Assembly (NCBI RefSeq): GCF_024679095.1
Contig: NC_066509.1
Location: forward strand, 14,443,366-14,507,365
Origin: Eriocheir sinensis
Taxonomy: Eukaryota > Arthropoda > Malacostraca > Decapoda > Varunidae
Reading direction: 5' to 3'
DNA length: 64,000 nt
Numbering within the stretch: the stretch's first letter is position 1; each line of letters opens with the position of its first letter. Below are positions 14,146-42,385 of this stretch, piece by piece. A program made the position numbers and the translations under genes. The notes beneath the pieces were generated by a model, which saw nothing but the letters and a program-made list of their open reading frames with translations, did not search any database and was not told the DNA's origin.

Positions 14146-14592
14146 GCAGTATGACTTTCTCGGGTTTATGGGGTTGACGATCTCAATTTCTAGCACATAA
14201 TCAGGATGGGCATCACTCCTCATTTTGGTATCTAGATGTATTGCTTCCAGGTTTTGAACGTTAACATGAGTGAAGTCTACCGTGTTATATATGCTGTCGC
14301 AGGAGTGTCCGACTGAGCCGCAGAAGACTGAGACTTTAAAAAACATGAAACCATTGGATTCCTTCCACTTTGCATGCGTGTTCATTCGAGGACGTAGGAC
14401 TTTTTCTTTCCAGTGACGGGACTCGTTTCTTTCACCAGTCAGCTGGCCATTGGGCAATTTGACTGGACCCACTGATGGAACATAACGTTTTGTACCTAAC
14501 GTACGTATGGAAGAAGGATTAGAGTGCTGGTCAAGGATTTTCGCATTGTACCTGAGAGAGAGAATAGGTAGTCTCTTTAGTTTATTATTCAC
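14098..14592 (-). CDS. hypothetical protein, 164 residues, possibly one exon
   Basis: An uninterrupted 495-base frame, unusual for this AT-rich, stop-rich setting. The N-terminal half is basic (KRLPILSLRYNAKILDQ, ERNESRHWKEKVLRPR). The C-terminal half has balanced composition with three cysteines and reads like a folded domain (CDSIYNTVDFTHVNVQNLEA, PDYVLEIEIVNPINPRKSYC). I recognise no family. The last part overlaps the dispersed repeat at 13985-14145, so the frame may belong to that mobile element rather than to a host gene. The ATG is simply the first in frame. Confidence 0.3.
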   Translation of the reverse strand: MNNKLKRLPILSLRYNAKILDQHSNPSSIRTLGTKRYVPSVGPVKLPNGQLTGERNESRHWKEKVLRPRMNTHAKWKESNGFMFFKVSVFCGSVGHSCDSIYNTVDFTHVNVQNLEAIHLDTKMRSDAHPDYVLEIEIVNPINPRKSYCWPYIIHVVIMNFVGK

Positions 14593-14844
14593 TATGTTAA
14601 AATGAATATGAGCACCATAGCCTCATAAGTTACCTGCCAAAAAGTGCGCCTACAATCTTTATAGTGGTACCACGCCCGTTTCCGAGACTTCTAAGAGCTC
14701 TGCTGGGTGGTGACTTACGTTTGGAGGTGGAGTCAATGTGCCGAGAGTTGGAATGTGTAGATCAATGAGAGGTAAATTTCATATCTCCTTTCTCCTATGT
14801 TTTTGTTTCCTTTGAGGTTAGGCGCTCAGTTTCGTCTCCGCCAA

Positions 14845-15155
14845 CAAAGGGTGGTGATCGACAGACATAACTCAGAGTGGGGCCGAACTAGTGGCGTCCC
14901 TCGGCCAGAATCGGATTCTTGGCCAGTGCTATTCATTATTTACATCAACGATGTGAATGTTGAATCAATAATTTCATTAGTAAATTTGCAATTGACACAA
15001 AGATTGGTAACTCGATTCTCACTGACGGTGATAGACAAAGCCTCCAAGAGGATTTGCATAAAATTTCCAACTTGGTTTACGATAGATGGGAATGCCCTTT
15101 AATGTAAAATAAGTGCCAGGTCCTTCAAGCTGGAACAAAATAAAGTTCGATTAAA
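14845..15155 (+). pseudogene. CR1-type LINE RT fragment (palm region)
   Basis: Reads as degraded QQRVVIDRHNSEWG, a GVP-type motif B, VLFIIYINDVNVE, then ISLVNLQLTQRL in place of ISKFADDTKIGN, then LQEDLHKISNLVYD. It matches the intact CR1-type RT at 45220-45500 in order, but the catalytic FADD box has decayed. Confidence 0.85.
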
Positions 15156-16435
15156 TAATGTTGTCAACATGATAAAAAAATCCCAAATATCACGATAAAA
15201 CTCCAAAATGATATTGTCAATAGGAGTGACAGCAGCGAGGTCTTTAGCCGAGGTAGCGGGCCGCGCCTCACGCCTCTACACACAGGCTTGGGTCCAGTAC
15301 ATGTATTCATTACTCGTACTCGCACTCATGCTTAATTTAGTACACATTGTCATGTACTTGTATGTACACTTGCTCGGGTCAAAAGTGCCTTACTGCTGTC
15401 TTGTATTCGTACTCAGACTTTAGAACTCGACATTTTTACGAGTACTTTTGGTACAACCAAAAAATGCAAATGTGTGGCAGGTGTGGTGTTTGATAACCTG
15501 CCTGGGTGGAGGTGAGGCCAGAGTGAGGATTAACAAGGTGTATCAAAGCCCAAATGAAATGCACTGAGTTTGCCATTGTCAAAAGCAAAAAAAAAGGTCA
15601 GTGACCTGGGCCCTGGGGTGAGAGTCACGTCCAGAATGAGGCCGCAATGTAATACCCTAGCTTGGGCCTTGGGGAGGCCAGGTGGCCCCGGACCCTGAGC
15701 TGAGATGACACTGAGGTCATGTGAGGCGGCTCCAGGAGCAAATAAGGGCTGGCAGTTGCCGGCTCTAATTCATTTTGGGAGGAAAAGAACAATGGGTGGA
15801 AGTTCTTCCTCTCATTTCAGCCAGCAGTTCTACCCTCAGCATCTCACTATTTATCTTTCTCGATGTTCTGCAAAATTGACCGTCGCAGCCACATCAAAAT
15901 CAGGGAATCAATGCTTCTGTACCTATTAAACGGACGGCACAAAGACAAGGATGGACCTTTATGAACAGCTCCACAAGTTCGAATATAAAAAATAACCAGG
16001 TACTATATTCCTTGATTAGCTGCCAAACTTCACCCATACTGGATGTGTAAACAGAGATTTTTTTTTATGGTATTTTACTTTTGCTTTATTTCACTTGGCG
16101 CCCAAAGAGTTCACTATGGCGCTGAATTGAAATATATTTTTCATAAATATGACGTCTCAGTGCGCCCAAATGAAATGCACTGAGTTTGCCATTTGTCATA
16201 AGCAAAAGAAGGATTCGCGTACAGTACAAAAGTACTCACACTTGGACTCGAGCTCAACTGTAAAATTGAGTACTTGTAGCTATTTTCCATCTGGCCGCCG
16301 CGCTGCGACAGGCCTGTGGTTGGATGAAAAACCCTCCCCATACACACAGATTACCTCAGCGCCCGTTTTCCTCGACGGACGGGCCTGAGCAGCCGTATAA
16401 TATAGCAGGCATAAGACAGACAAAAGCCTCAAAAG
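15156..16435. other. unannotated stretch with a short duplicated segment
   Basis: No gene recognised. GCCCAAATGAAATGCACTGA followed by GTTTGCCATT occurs at about 15548 and again at about 16165, both followed by AGCAAAA; GTACTCNNACT-type strings surround both, so this may be one decayed repeat pair. Confidence 0.45.
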
Positions 16436-16725
16436 TTGAAAATTTCAGCTTGGTCTGATAGATGATAGATGCTCTTTGTAAGTGTCACGTTCTTCAAAGT
16501 TGAACAAAAATAAACGATTCGATTACGCATCAAACCTCAAATTCTCACAGCATTGCATTGACGCTGCAAACAGAAGTGAACAGAATGCTTTGGGCTTCTA
16601 CAACCAAATTAAGAGAAACTTCACCATTCAGAATTAAGAGATGTAACATATCAATGGTTTTACGAATTTAGGACAAATCCAATTTTATATGATCGATGAT
16701 ACGTTTTGAACGGAAAAAATGGTAC
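16436..16725 (+). pseudogene. CR1-type LINE fragment (RT thumb and C-terminal region)
   Basis: Landmarks CAGCTTGGTCTGATAGATGA, TCAAACCTCAAATTCTCACA, CATTGACGCTGCAAACAGAA, AATGCTTTGGGCTTCTA and ATGATCGATGATACGTTTTG match, in order, the intact copy at 45450-45985, with deletions between them. It is probably the continuation of the 14845 fragment after decay and insertion. Confidence 0.78.
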
Positions 16726-16837
16726 AAAGACTTAGCAATTGTGAACTTCGTCTTCTATTTTTAGTAAATTGCAGACATTTGCTCCTTCCCAATGCAATGA
16801 AATAGTATTTTTGAAAACAAAACATATATCATACATA

Positions 16838-16952
<115 letters not shown>

Positions 16953-17199
16953 ACACGGTCAAATAATAACATGCGACAAAGGTGATTATTTCGTGTGACG
17001 GCATATATGGAACAGATGACGATCAGCAACAAGTGAAGGTGAAAAGAAGAAACGTCAGGTGGAAAGCCGTTTGCAAGGCTAGCCCTGAAAACATATGAGA
17101 TTAGATCAGTCACCTGTGACATCAAAGATCAAGAGAAAGAAAGAGTCAGTGGGTGCCGCCACTTGATATTTGTTGCCTCCCATCCTATGACCAGGAGGA

Positions 17200-29979
<12,780 letters not shown>

Positions 29980-30079
29980 NNNNNNNNNNNNNNNNNNNNN
30001 NNNNNNNNNNNNNNNNNNNNNNNNNNNNNNNNNNNNNNNNNNNNNNNNNNNNNNNNNNNNNNNNNNNNNNNNNNNNNNN
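29980..30079. other. assembly gap, exactly 100 N
   Basis: A round 100-N run is the usual placeholder for a join of unknown length. Its left side is WDFY2-like coding sequence; its right side is a minus-strand LINE. The true distance is unknown and the join itself should be treated with caution. Confidence 0.99.
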
Positions 30080-30738
30080 TTTGTTGCGCAAGGAAGGGAT
30101 ATTTTTTGTAGCACGACGCTGAACACCTAATTTAGCAATGTCTTTTGCATGGTGGGGAGACCAACACTGTACCGCATATTCCAAGTGTGGTCTGACTAAA
30201 CTATTGTAGAGTGGAGGTATTACATTTTTATTCTTGAATAAAAAGTTTCTTTTAATGAAACCCAACATTCTGTTCGCTGTGAGAATTTAAGGGTTGACGC
30301 GATTTTGACCCCAATTGAACGGTTTTCAGTTTAACGCCGCGCATTTCGTAATCAAACTTCTTATTCCTTGTTCCAATTAACTTGAAGGACCTGACTACGT
30401 TAAAGGGCATCTCCCATCTTACGGAAGCCATGTTGTGAGTCACCAATTAATGAGTGGCTTTCAAGGTAACTCATAATTTTGTCTCCAATTATATGCTTTC
30501 AAGTAGCTTACTTACAATCGAAGTTAGACTAATGGGCCTGTAATTACCTGGTACTTTTTTGTCTCCTTTCTTAAAAAGCGGTGTCACGTTAGCCTTTTTC
30601 CAGTCCGAAGGGACGATGCCTTAAATTGTCGCAAGGACATATTGAATACGATTGTGAGGGAGGAGTCTATTTCGCTCTTTGTTTCTTTGAGCAGAGAGGA
30701 TATACTTTGTCAGGTCCTGGACTTTTATTTGTTTAAAG

Positions 30739-31635
30739 CATAGCTGGGCACGATAATAGAAAACCTTATTCCCGATACCCGATAACTGATAATGGAAAAC
30801 CTTATCGGTCATAATCGATATTCGATAACTGGAGACACAAATATAGGTGAAAACCGATAACCAATACCCGATATAAATCCACAATTCCGATACTAGCTAG
30901 CGATAAGTCCGATAGGCGAAAACGATACCATATTGATATTTCAAATAAAAAACATAGATGAATTCAGATTTTCACAATCTGTATTTTAGAAAACTTACAA
31001 AACCTGAAAACCACACGTTGACACGTACATATGGACGGTAATACTAGAAACGCCTGAACCGGTGTTGTGTTATTTGGCGTCCTTACTGTCAAAAGCTGGC
31101 GCTTTTGTTTACAAACACTGGTCTTTCGTGAAATGAGCATGCTCAGACCAGCAAGCGCAGACCTGTACAGTCTCACAAAGCTTTTTAACTGTAATTAAGA
31201 GATGCTGGAAGGCTGAATCAGACTTACAGTACCACTACCACCATCCTCGCTGTTTCTAGAACGACACTCTGTACGAGTTGTAGCTATTTATATGTAGCTA
31301 CAGAATGTCGTCTAGAAACAGCGAGGATGGTGATACTGTATGTCTGATTCAGCCTTCCAGCAACTCTTAATGTGTTTAAAAGCTTTGTGAAACTGTACAG
31401 CTCTACGCTTATTGGTCTGAGCATGCGCAGTTCACGAGAGACTAGTGTTTGTAAACAAAAGCACCAGCTTTTGACGATGGGACAACATATAACACAACAC
31501 CGGGTACCTTCAATACCATGGCCCGGGCCACACATGCGCAGTAGGGAGGATACATCGTTTTTTTTCTGAGAGGCGGAAAAAAGTATCGATTATCGCTAGT
31601 TTGGTTATAAAAGTAACGAAGATACCAATATATAT

Positions 31636-31706
<71 letters not shown>

Positions 31707-31769
31707 TATATACCCGATTTTGTTATCAGCGATAAAGTATCGCGATAACTTATCGCGATAACGCCCAGG
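30739..31769. mobile_element. hAT-type foldback element, copy 1
   Basis: Inserted in LINE copy A between GTTTAAAG (30731-30738) and CTTTAAGG (31770-31777), an imperfect 8-bp target duplication. Ends CATAGCTGGGCACGATAATA and CGCGATAACGCCCAGG are inverted. Both subterminal zones are rich in TATCG/CGATA repeats. Inside is a large inverted repeat of about 230 bases per arm centred near 31290 (ACAGTCTCACAAAGC, GGAAGGCTGAATCAGAC, CATCCTCGCTGTTTCTAGA and their complements), so the single strand can fold into a long hairpin. A (TA)n tract occupies 31629-31712. No transposase. Confidence 0.82.
31629..31712. repeat. (TA)n microsatellite inside foldback copy 1
   Basis: About 40 TA units in the right subterminal zone; the copy at 59471 has no long TA tract at the matching place. 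Confidence 0.95.
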
Positions 31770-31779
31770 CTTTAAGGAC

Positions 31780-32652
31780 TTTATCGGTTGTTATTTCAAA
31801 GTTAGGCAATGCATGCTCGGGATTTGCATTAGCACTGGTGTTGGTGGTAGTGGTGGGAGGACTGTTAGTTTTAAACACCAAGGAAAAGTAATTGTTTAAT
31901 AGGTTTGCAACGTGTTGCCTGTCAGTCACTAGTGCACCGTCGCTGTTTGTTAAGGGTCCAATTCCACTTCTGATCGCCTTTCTGATGTTCATGTAACTGA
32001 AGAAGGATTTCGGATTATTTTTACAGTTGGCCGCAATAGTTTCTTTATATCTACGCTTTGCCTGACATTCTAATCTTTTTACTCGTCGCCTGGCATCATG
32101 GTAAAGTCTAATGTTTTCGGGCGTGCTTTGCTCTTTCTTTAGCTTGTAAAACAATTTTCTCTTCTTGACTGAGCGTTTAATTTCGCTGTTAAACCAAGGG
32201 GGGCTTTTATTAGTGTTACTTCGCTTCTCACACAAAGGGACGGATGTGTTCTGCTGAGTAAGTAAATGATTTTTAAAGCTTAGCCAGGCGTCCTCTACAT
32301 TACCGTCATCTGATAGTTGGATTTCTATTAGTTTTCGTCGGATTTCTACGAAATTAGCTCTTTTGAAATTGGGCACCTTTACTTTATTTTCAGTCACTGA
32401 TGTTTGAGCTCTAATGCCGACGCGGACTAATTTATGATCGCAAGAACCGATGTGTTCTCCTACCGTGACATTACTGACTAGGTTATCTTGGGTCGTTATA
32501 ACAAGGTCTAGTACGTTATTTTGTCGACTTGGTTCAGAGGCCATTTGGCTTAGATAATTTTCTTCTAAAAATTCGATCATTCTATGTGACTCGCCTTCTG
32601 TACCTGACAGTGTCGCCCAGTCGATATGGGGGAGGTTAAGGTCTCCATCCAT
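31780..32652 (-). pseudogene. CR1-type LINE endonuclease C-terminal half and RT linker (copy A)
   Basis: The longest open part of copy A (about 290 residues). It starts at GDLNLPHIDW, the endonuclease motif that carries active-site Asp and Asn in this family, and includes SCDHKLVRVG with the catalytic His. It continues through KSPPWFNSEIKRSVKKRKLF and RRYKETIAANCKNNPKSFFS to FEITTDKVLKA, where the foldback element cuts it. The upstream half of the endonuclease is missing, so the product would be inactive. Confidence 0.88.
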
Positions 32653-32718
32653 AATTATATAAATGAAATTTGACTGGAATATAAAAATAGTTTATACTTT
32701 ACTATCAAGAGTTGAAAA

Positions 32719-32779
<61 letters not shown>

Positions 32780-33010
32780 TATACGCTAAAGTGCACTTGC
32801 TCATGTCGGGGGGGTACCTGCTGGCGCTTACGAGTCCAACACTTGATCAGTCCGTGGTGAATTACACACATATTCTCTCTCAATGTTTCTCAATTCTTTC
32901 CTGAATGTATCCAAGTTGTTTCTCAACTGCTTCCCGAAAAACTTGGGAAACGTCTGGGATACATTGTTGACATACAAAGATTCCTGGTGTGGACGCGCTT
33001 TTAGGCTACG
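32653..33010. other. foreign block replacing the endonuclease N-terminus of copy A, with (CA)n
   Basis: Compared with the other copies, the sequence between FNARSL and GDFN is absent and this block stands instead. It holds (CA)n at 32720-32778, GTCGGGGGGGTACC, and on the minus strand a short open frame (VNNVSQTFPKFFGKQLRNNL) rich in charged residues. Origin unknown. Confidence 0.6.
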
Positions 33011-33496
33011 CGCATTGAAACTAAGGACTCTTAGGTTATCTTGAGGCATGGTAATAGAGGTGGAGGTATTGGCGGGTTTAAGGTTACGAGTTTGTTGCGA
33101 TGAATGGCGTCTATTTACACGGGCGGGGTGAAGGGACGTGGCTGAGAGTCGTTTTTTGATCGGGTGTCACGTACTGCGCGTCGTTGAGGAGCCTTCCGAA
33201 TCTGGCTGCCCCGATGGGGGACAGGTGTATCCCGTCCCTGTGGAAGAGTTTACTCTGGCCGTAGAAATTGTCCTAAACGTTAAAGAACTCAACGTCAAGC
33301 TCTCCGCAAAGAGTCTGTAAGCGGCTGTTGAGGCTGAAGGCCTTGCTGAAGAAGTCGCTCTCATCCCACGTCCGTGGAAGAATTCCTGAAATCAACATAT
33401 TAGGGGATTTCGACATACTGCTGGATGAGCCTACGGTACTTGTCCAGCAGTTCCTCAGACGGGGTCGTGGTGACGTCGTTCGTATCTGCATGGCGA

Positions 33497-33622
33497 GAGA
33501 TTTACATAGATTTACATAGAAAATCAGACCACACAGACCCCATGGTCCAGACTAGCTGGTCTGTCCTTAAACCTAAGTGATTCTACATTAATCGGAAGGC
33601 TCCAAAACGTTGCATTTCAACT
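33497..33622 (-). mobile_element. CR1-type LINE, solo 3' UTR fragment
   Basis: ATTTACATAGATTTACATAG, CACACAGACCCCATGGTCCA, ACCTAAGTGATTCTACATTA and CCAAAACGTTGCATTTC are the reverse view of the last 120 bases of the intact copy (46180-46305). It joins copy A directly at its 3' edge: TAAATCTCTCGCC precedes the copy A esterase region. Confidence 0.85.
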
Positions 33623-34095
33623 CTATGTTATGCCGGATGTGTTACTTGGGTTCCGTGTCGCCGTCAGGGGACTCCGTTGGAGGGAGATATGTAAACACCT
33701 TGCACAGCTTCTGTAGTTAAAAAATCATGAAACTGGACGCTTATAAAGCACAAGTATAAAATCAGATTTGAGAACCCCCCCTTAATATTCTTCCTTAGTT
33801 GTACAATTCACTCTGACTTCACTGACCACTAGCTTACTATGACTGGGATTGACTCCTTTCGCCCTCTTCTCCTATATATATATACAGAACAGAACGGTCT
33901 AGAACGTACGTTACAGTATATATTCGATCATACATGAGTGAACATGTAGCAAAAATATATGCGAGTTGGCAACATTTCTCGCCTGGCGCCAGGCCGCAGG
34001 CCCCGCAGGGCGCGGACGGGGCCTTTATCCCCGCCCCCCTGCTCGCTCCTCCTGGAGTCTTCCAGAGGCCCAGAGACCCCGGGGAAATCTTCCAT
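33623..34095. other. unannotated stretch
   Basis: Mixed sequence with a GC-rich patch (33985-34090). No recognised gene. Confidence 0.45.
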
Positions 34096-38383
<4,288 letters not shown>

Positions 38384-41300
38384 TGTCATCACCCCTCCTC
38401 CTCACCTGCACTCGATGCCCAGCCACCTTCCGAAGAAGGACGTCACAGGGACGTCACAGGGAATCCCGTAGAGCTTTGACGCTGAATGCTTCCACCCCCG
38501 TGGAGAGGAGGAGCCAGACCCGCCCCTCAGAGCTTCATTTATCCTACTCATTGCTACAACAGATTTGCCATACTGGAGGAGGAGGACGAGGAACAGAGCA
38601 CCTTCTGGTCGGTGGACTCTATGATTCGCCATCAGGATTCAATGGTTGAATTCTGTGGCAGAGCCTCGTCGTCGAAAAGGCGTGTAACTACTGTTATCCT
38701 GGAGCTGGTGGCAAGTTGACGACATCACAGCTGCCCCGGACGAGGTCTCCGCTGTGGCCTCTAATGACCTCACTCTCTTGTTCTCCACACAGGGTGGCTA
38801 AACGTGACGTCACCATTGACCTGAAGTCAAGAGGAACTGCTGGATGCAAGTACCGTAGGCTCATCCAGCAGTATAAGTCTAAATCCCCTATTATTTTGAT
38901 TCAGGAATTCTACCACGGACATGGGATGAGGGCGACTTCAAGTAAGGCCTTCGTTAGCTCCTCGAACAACCGCCTGCAGACTTCCCTCTGCGGCGGAGAG
39001 CTTTGACGTCGAATTCCTTTAATTGCCTGGAACGATTTCTACGCTGGCCAGCAGTAGACTTCTCCAAAGGGACGGCATACACCCGTCCCCCATCGGGGCA
39101 GCCAGATTTGGAAGGTCCTTCAACGAACGCCGTACGTAACGCCCGAACAACAAAACGACTCAGCCAATGTCCACGTTCCATCCTGCCTGTGTAAATAGAC
39201 ACCTCATACACCGCGGGGTCAGACTCGTAACATTGAACCCTCCAGTAACTCTATTAATAAGCTTCAAGATAACCTAAGAGTCCTTAGTTTCACCGCGCGT
39301 AGCCTAAGAAACAAATCTGATTGAACTGCGTGATGTCTTGCTCTTGACAGAAAACTTTGACGTAATTGCTATAACCGAAACATTTATCGACACCACTAAT
39401 ATTGATTTAAGTCTTGAATACAACATAGATGGTGGCTACAGATTCTTCAACAATGATCGTGTAAACCGTAGAGGGGTGGTGTCACCTCTTTGTCAAAAAA
39501 AAAGGCTACTTGCAACCTACTGACAAAACACCAAGAAACAGTAACGTTGAACATTTGTGCAAGGAGTAAACATTGCGTAAAAGTCAATTTAAATATATCT
39601 GTCACTTACAGGCTCTCTGGGGCAATCACTTGATGGCGATCTTTGAATGTACAGCGTCTTTAAGGCAGCTTCGTACTTAATAACAAAGGACTCACTGATA
39701 CTTCAGGGAGACTTTAACCTCCCCCATATCGACTGGGCAAGGACACTGTCGGGTACATGAAGGTGAGTCCCATAGAATGATCGAATTTCTAGAGGAAAAT
39801 TATCTAAGCTTAAATGGTTTCTGAACCAACCCTCGACAAAATAACATACTTGGACCTTGTTATAGCGACCCAAGATAACCTAGTCAGTAATGTCACGGTA
39901 GAGAACACCCTGGTTCCTGCGATCATAAACTAGTGCCGACATTAGAGCCCAAACATCGGTGACTGAAAATAAAGTTACAGCCCACTTCAAAAGAGCCAAC
40001 TTCGTAGAAACTGACGAAAACTAATAGATATGCAACTATCAGATGACGGCAATGCAGAGGACGCCTGGTTAAACTTTAAAAATCACTTACTCACTCAGCA
40101 GGACACATTTGTCCCTTTGGAAAGTGAGAAGCGAATTAACACTAATAAAGTCCACCTTGGTTTAATAGCGAAATTAAACACTCAGTCAAGGAGAGAAAAT
40201 TGTCTTACAGGTTAAAGAAAGACCAAAGCACGCCTGAAAACATTAGACTTTACAATGATGTAAAAAAAAAAAGGCGACGAGTAAAAGATTAGTGCATCAG
40301 GCAAAGCGTAGATATGAAGAAAATATTGCAGCCAACTGTAAAAATAATCCGAAATCCTTCAGTTACATAAACAACAGAAAGGCGATCAGTGGAATTGGAC
40401 CTTAACAAACAGCGACGGTGCACTAGTGACTGACAGCCAACACGTTGCAAACCTATTAAATAATTACTTTTCCTCGGTGTTTACTAATAACAGTCCTCCC
40501 ACCACCACCACCAACACCAGTACTAATGTAAATCCAGAGCATGCATTGTCTATCTCTTTGAAATAAAACCCGATGAAGTCCTTAAAGCCCTCAAATCACT
40601 TAAAAACAAATAAAAGTCCTGGACCTGATAAAGTATATCCAACTCTGCTGAAAGAAACAAAGAGCGAAATACTCTCCCTCACAACCGTATTCAATATGTC
40701 CTTGCGACAAGGCATTGTCCCTTCAGATTGGAAAAGGCTAACGTGACACCGATTTTTTAAGAAAGGAGACAAAAAGTACCAGGTAATTACAGGCCCATTA
40801 GTCTAACTTCGGTTGTAGGTAAGCTACTTGAGGGGCATAATTAGAGACAAAATTAGAGTTACTCTTGAAAGCCACTCATTAATTGGGGACTCACAACATG
40901 GCTTCCGAAACAAAAGATCCTGCCTATCAAATCTATTAACCTTTATAACGACCCTTCACTGTTTATGACGTAACCAAATCACTGGACGTAGTCTATCTTG
41001 ATTTCCAGAAAGCGTTTGATAAAGTCCCGCATCATAAATTACTTTACAAATTAAAGCAAATAGGTATTGACGGTCAGGTAAACCAATGATCGCGAATTGG
41101 TTGAGCAACAGACAACAAAGAGTAGTGATTGACGGATTTAACTCAGAGTGGGCGCCTGTCACTAGTGGCGTCCTCAGGGCTCGGTTCTGGCCCAGTGTTT
41201 CATTATTTACATCAACGACGTGGATGTTGACTCAATAACCGCATTAGTAAATTTGCAGACGACACAAAGATTGGTAACTCGGTTCTCACTGACGAAGACA

Positions 41301-42180
41301 GGCAAAGCCTCCAAGAGGATTTGTACAAAATTTCAGCTTGGTCGGATAGATGGAGATGCCCTTTAACGTAGACAAGTGCCAGGTCCTTCAAGTTGAACGA
41401 GGAATAAAAAGTTTGATTACGAAATGCGCGGCGTTAAACTCAAGCGATCAATGCGTCAAGGACTTGGGGGTCACATTCGCGTCAAACCTCAAATTTCACA
41501 GCAATGCATCGATGCAGCAAATAAAGCGAACAGAATGTTGGGCTTCATTAAAAGAAACTTTTATTTAAGAATAAAGATGTAATACTCCTGCTCTACAACA
41601 GTTTAGTCAGACCCCACTTGGAATATGCGGTACAGTTTTGGTCTCCTCACCATGCAAAGGATATTGCTAAATTAGAAGGTGTTCAGCGTCGGCAACGAAA
41701 ATTATCCCTTCCTTGCGCAACAACAAATCCTACGAAGAAAGGCTTTCACCTTAACATGTTCCCTCTTCTCTGAGAAACGTCGCCTCCGAGGAAAACTGAT
41801 CGAATCGTTTTAAAATACTTAATGGTTTCAATGAATGTAGACAGATCAACATTGTTTATGATCGATGACACTTTGCGCACGAGGAACAATGGCGTAAAAC
41901 TCAGATGTAGACAAGTAAATTCAGACTGCACCAAATTATTCTTCACCAACGTTGTAGTGCGAGAATGGAATAAGCTCCCATCATCAGTGGTCCAGTGTAA
42001 CACGCTTGCCTCCTGCAAAAATACGAGAGACCGTCACTACCTTCCACTTAATATCAACCAGAGTAGAAATGCAACGTTTTGGAGTCTTCTGATTAATGTA
42101 AAATCACTTAGGTTTAAGGACAGACCACCAAGTCTGGACCATGGGTCTGTGGTGGTCTGATTTTCTGTAAATCTATCTAT
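38384..42180 (+). mobile_element. CR1-type LINE copy D, most domains, heavily frameshifted
   Basis: Begins within ORF1 (CTGCACTCGATGCCCAGCCA). Esterase: RRLIQQYKSKSPIILIQEFY, block V near GGGACGGCATACACCCGTCC (39069). Endonuclease from about 39270: LTENFDVIAITETFIDTTNI and DLSLEYNIDGGYRFFNNDRV, then GDFN region near 39700. RT: LDVVYLDFQKAFDKVPHHK (about 41000), motif B near 41165, FADDTKIGN near 41255 after a base is restored. The C-terminus and 3' UTR end at GTGGTCTGATTTTCTGTAAA and TCTATCTATGTAAAATC. Small indels every 50-150 bases prevent any long frame. Confidence 0.9.
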
Positions 42181-42385
42181 GTAAAATCTCTCTCGCCTCC
42201 CCTCTCCATTGCCCCCCTCTCTCTCTCATTTTCACTCTTACACTTGCGTCTATAATCTCTCTCTCTCTCTCTTCTCACTTATTCTCGCTTATTCACGCAC
42301 GCGTCCCTCTGCCCACGAAAAGAAAAGCAAAGCAAATATATAGATACCCACTTGCTCTCCTCCTTACCAAGATGGCGCTAAAGAA
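42181..42385 (+). other. CT-rich linker and probable 5' UTR of CR1 copy E
   Basis: Pyrimidine-rich (TCTCTC runs at 42187-42235 and 42258-42272), then CGCGTCCCTCTGCCCACGAA, matching the reverse of the 5' edge of copy B (37695-37715), and CAAGATGGCGCTAAAG, a plausible start context. Confidence 0.6.

Larger units (their letters stand above)
30080..33496 (-). mobile_element. CR1-type LINE copy A, broken and interrupted
   Basis: Minus strand from 33491 to 30080. The SGNH esterase C-terminal half (LISGILPRTWDESDFFSKAF, then the RDGIHLSP-type box near 33230) is followed by NLRVLSFNARSL, the start of the endonuclease ORF. The N-terminal half of the endonuclease is missing and replaced by 32653-33010. 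Then DLNLPHIDWATLSG, LDLVITTQDN and SCDHKLVRV (endonuclease motifs) and the linker to LVTDRQHVANLLNNYF. At 30739-31769 a foldback transposon is inserted. RT motifs 1-2 follow, then a deletion near 30418 joins the QHGF region to PFNV, removing the catalytic palm. The 3' end runs into the gap. Confidence 0.9.
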
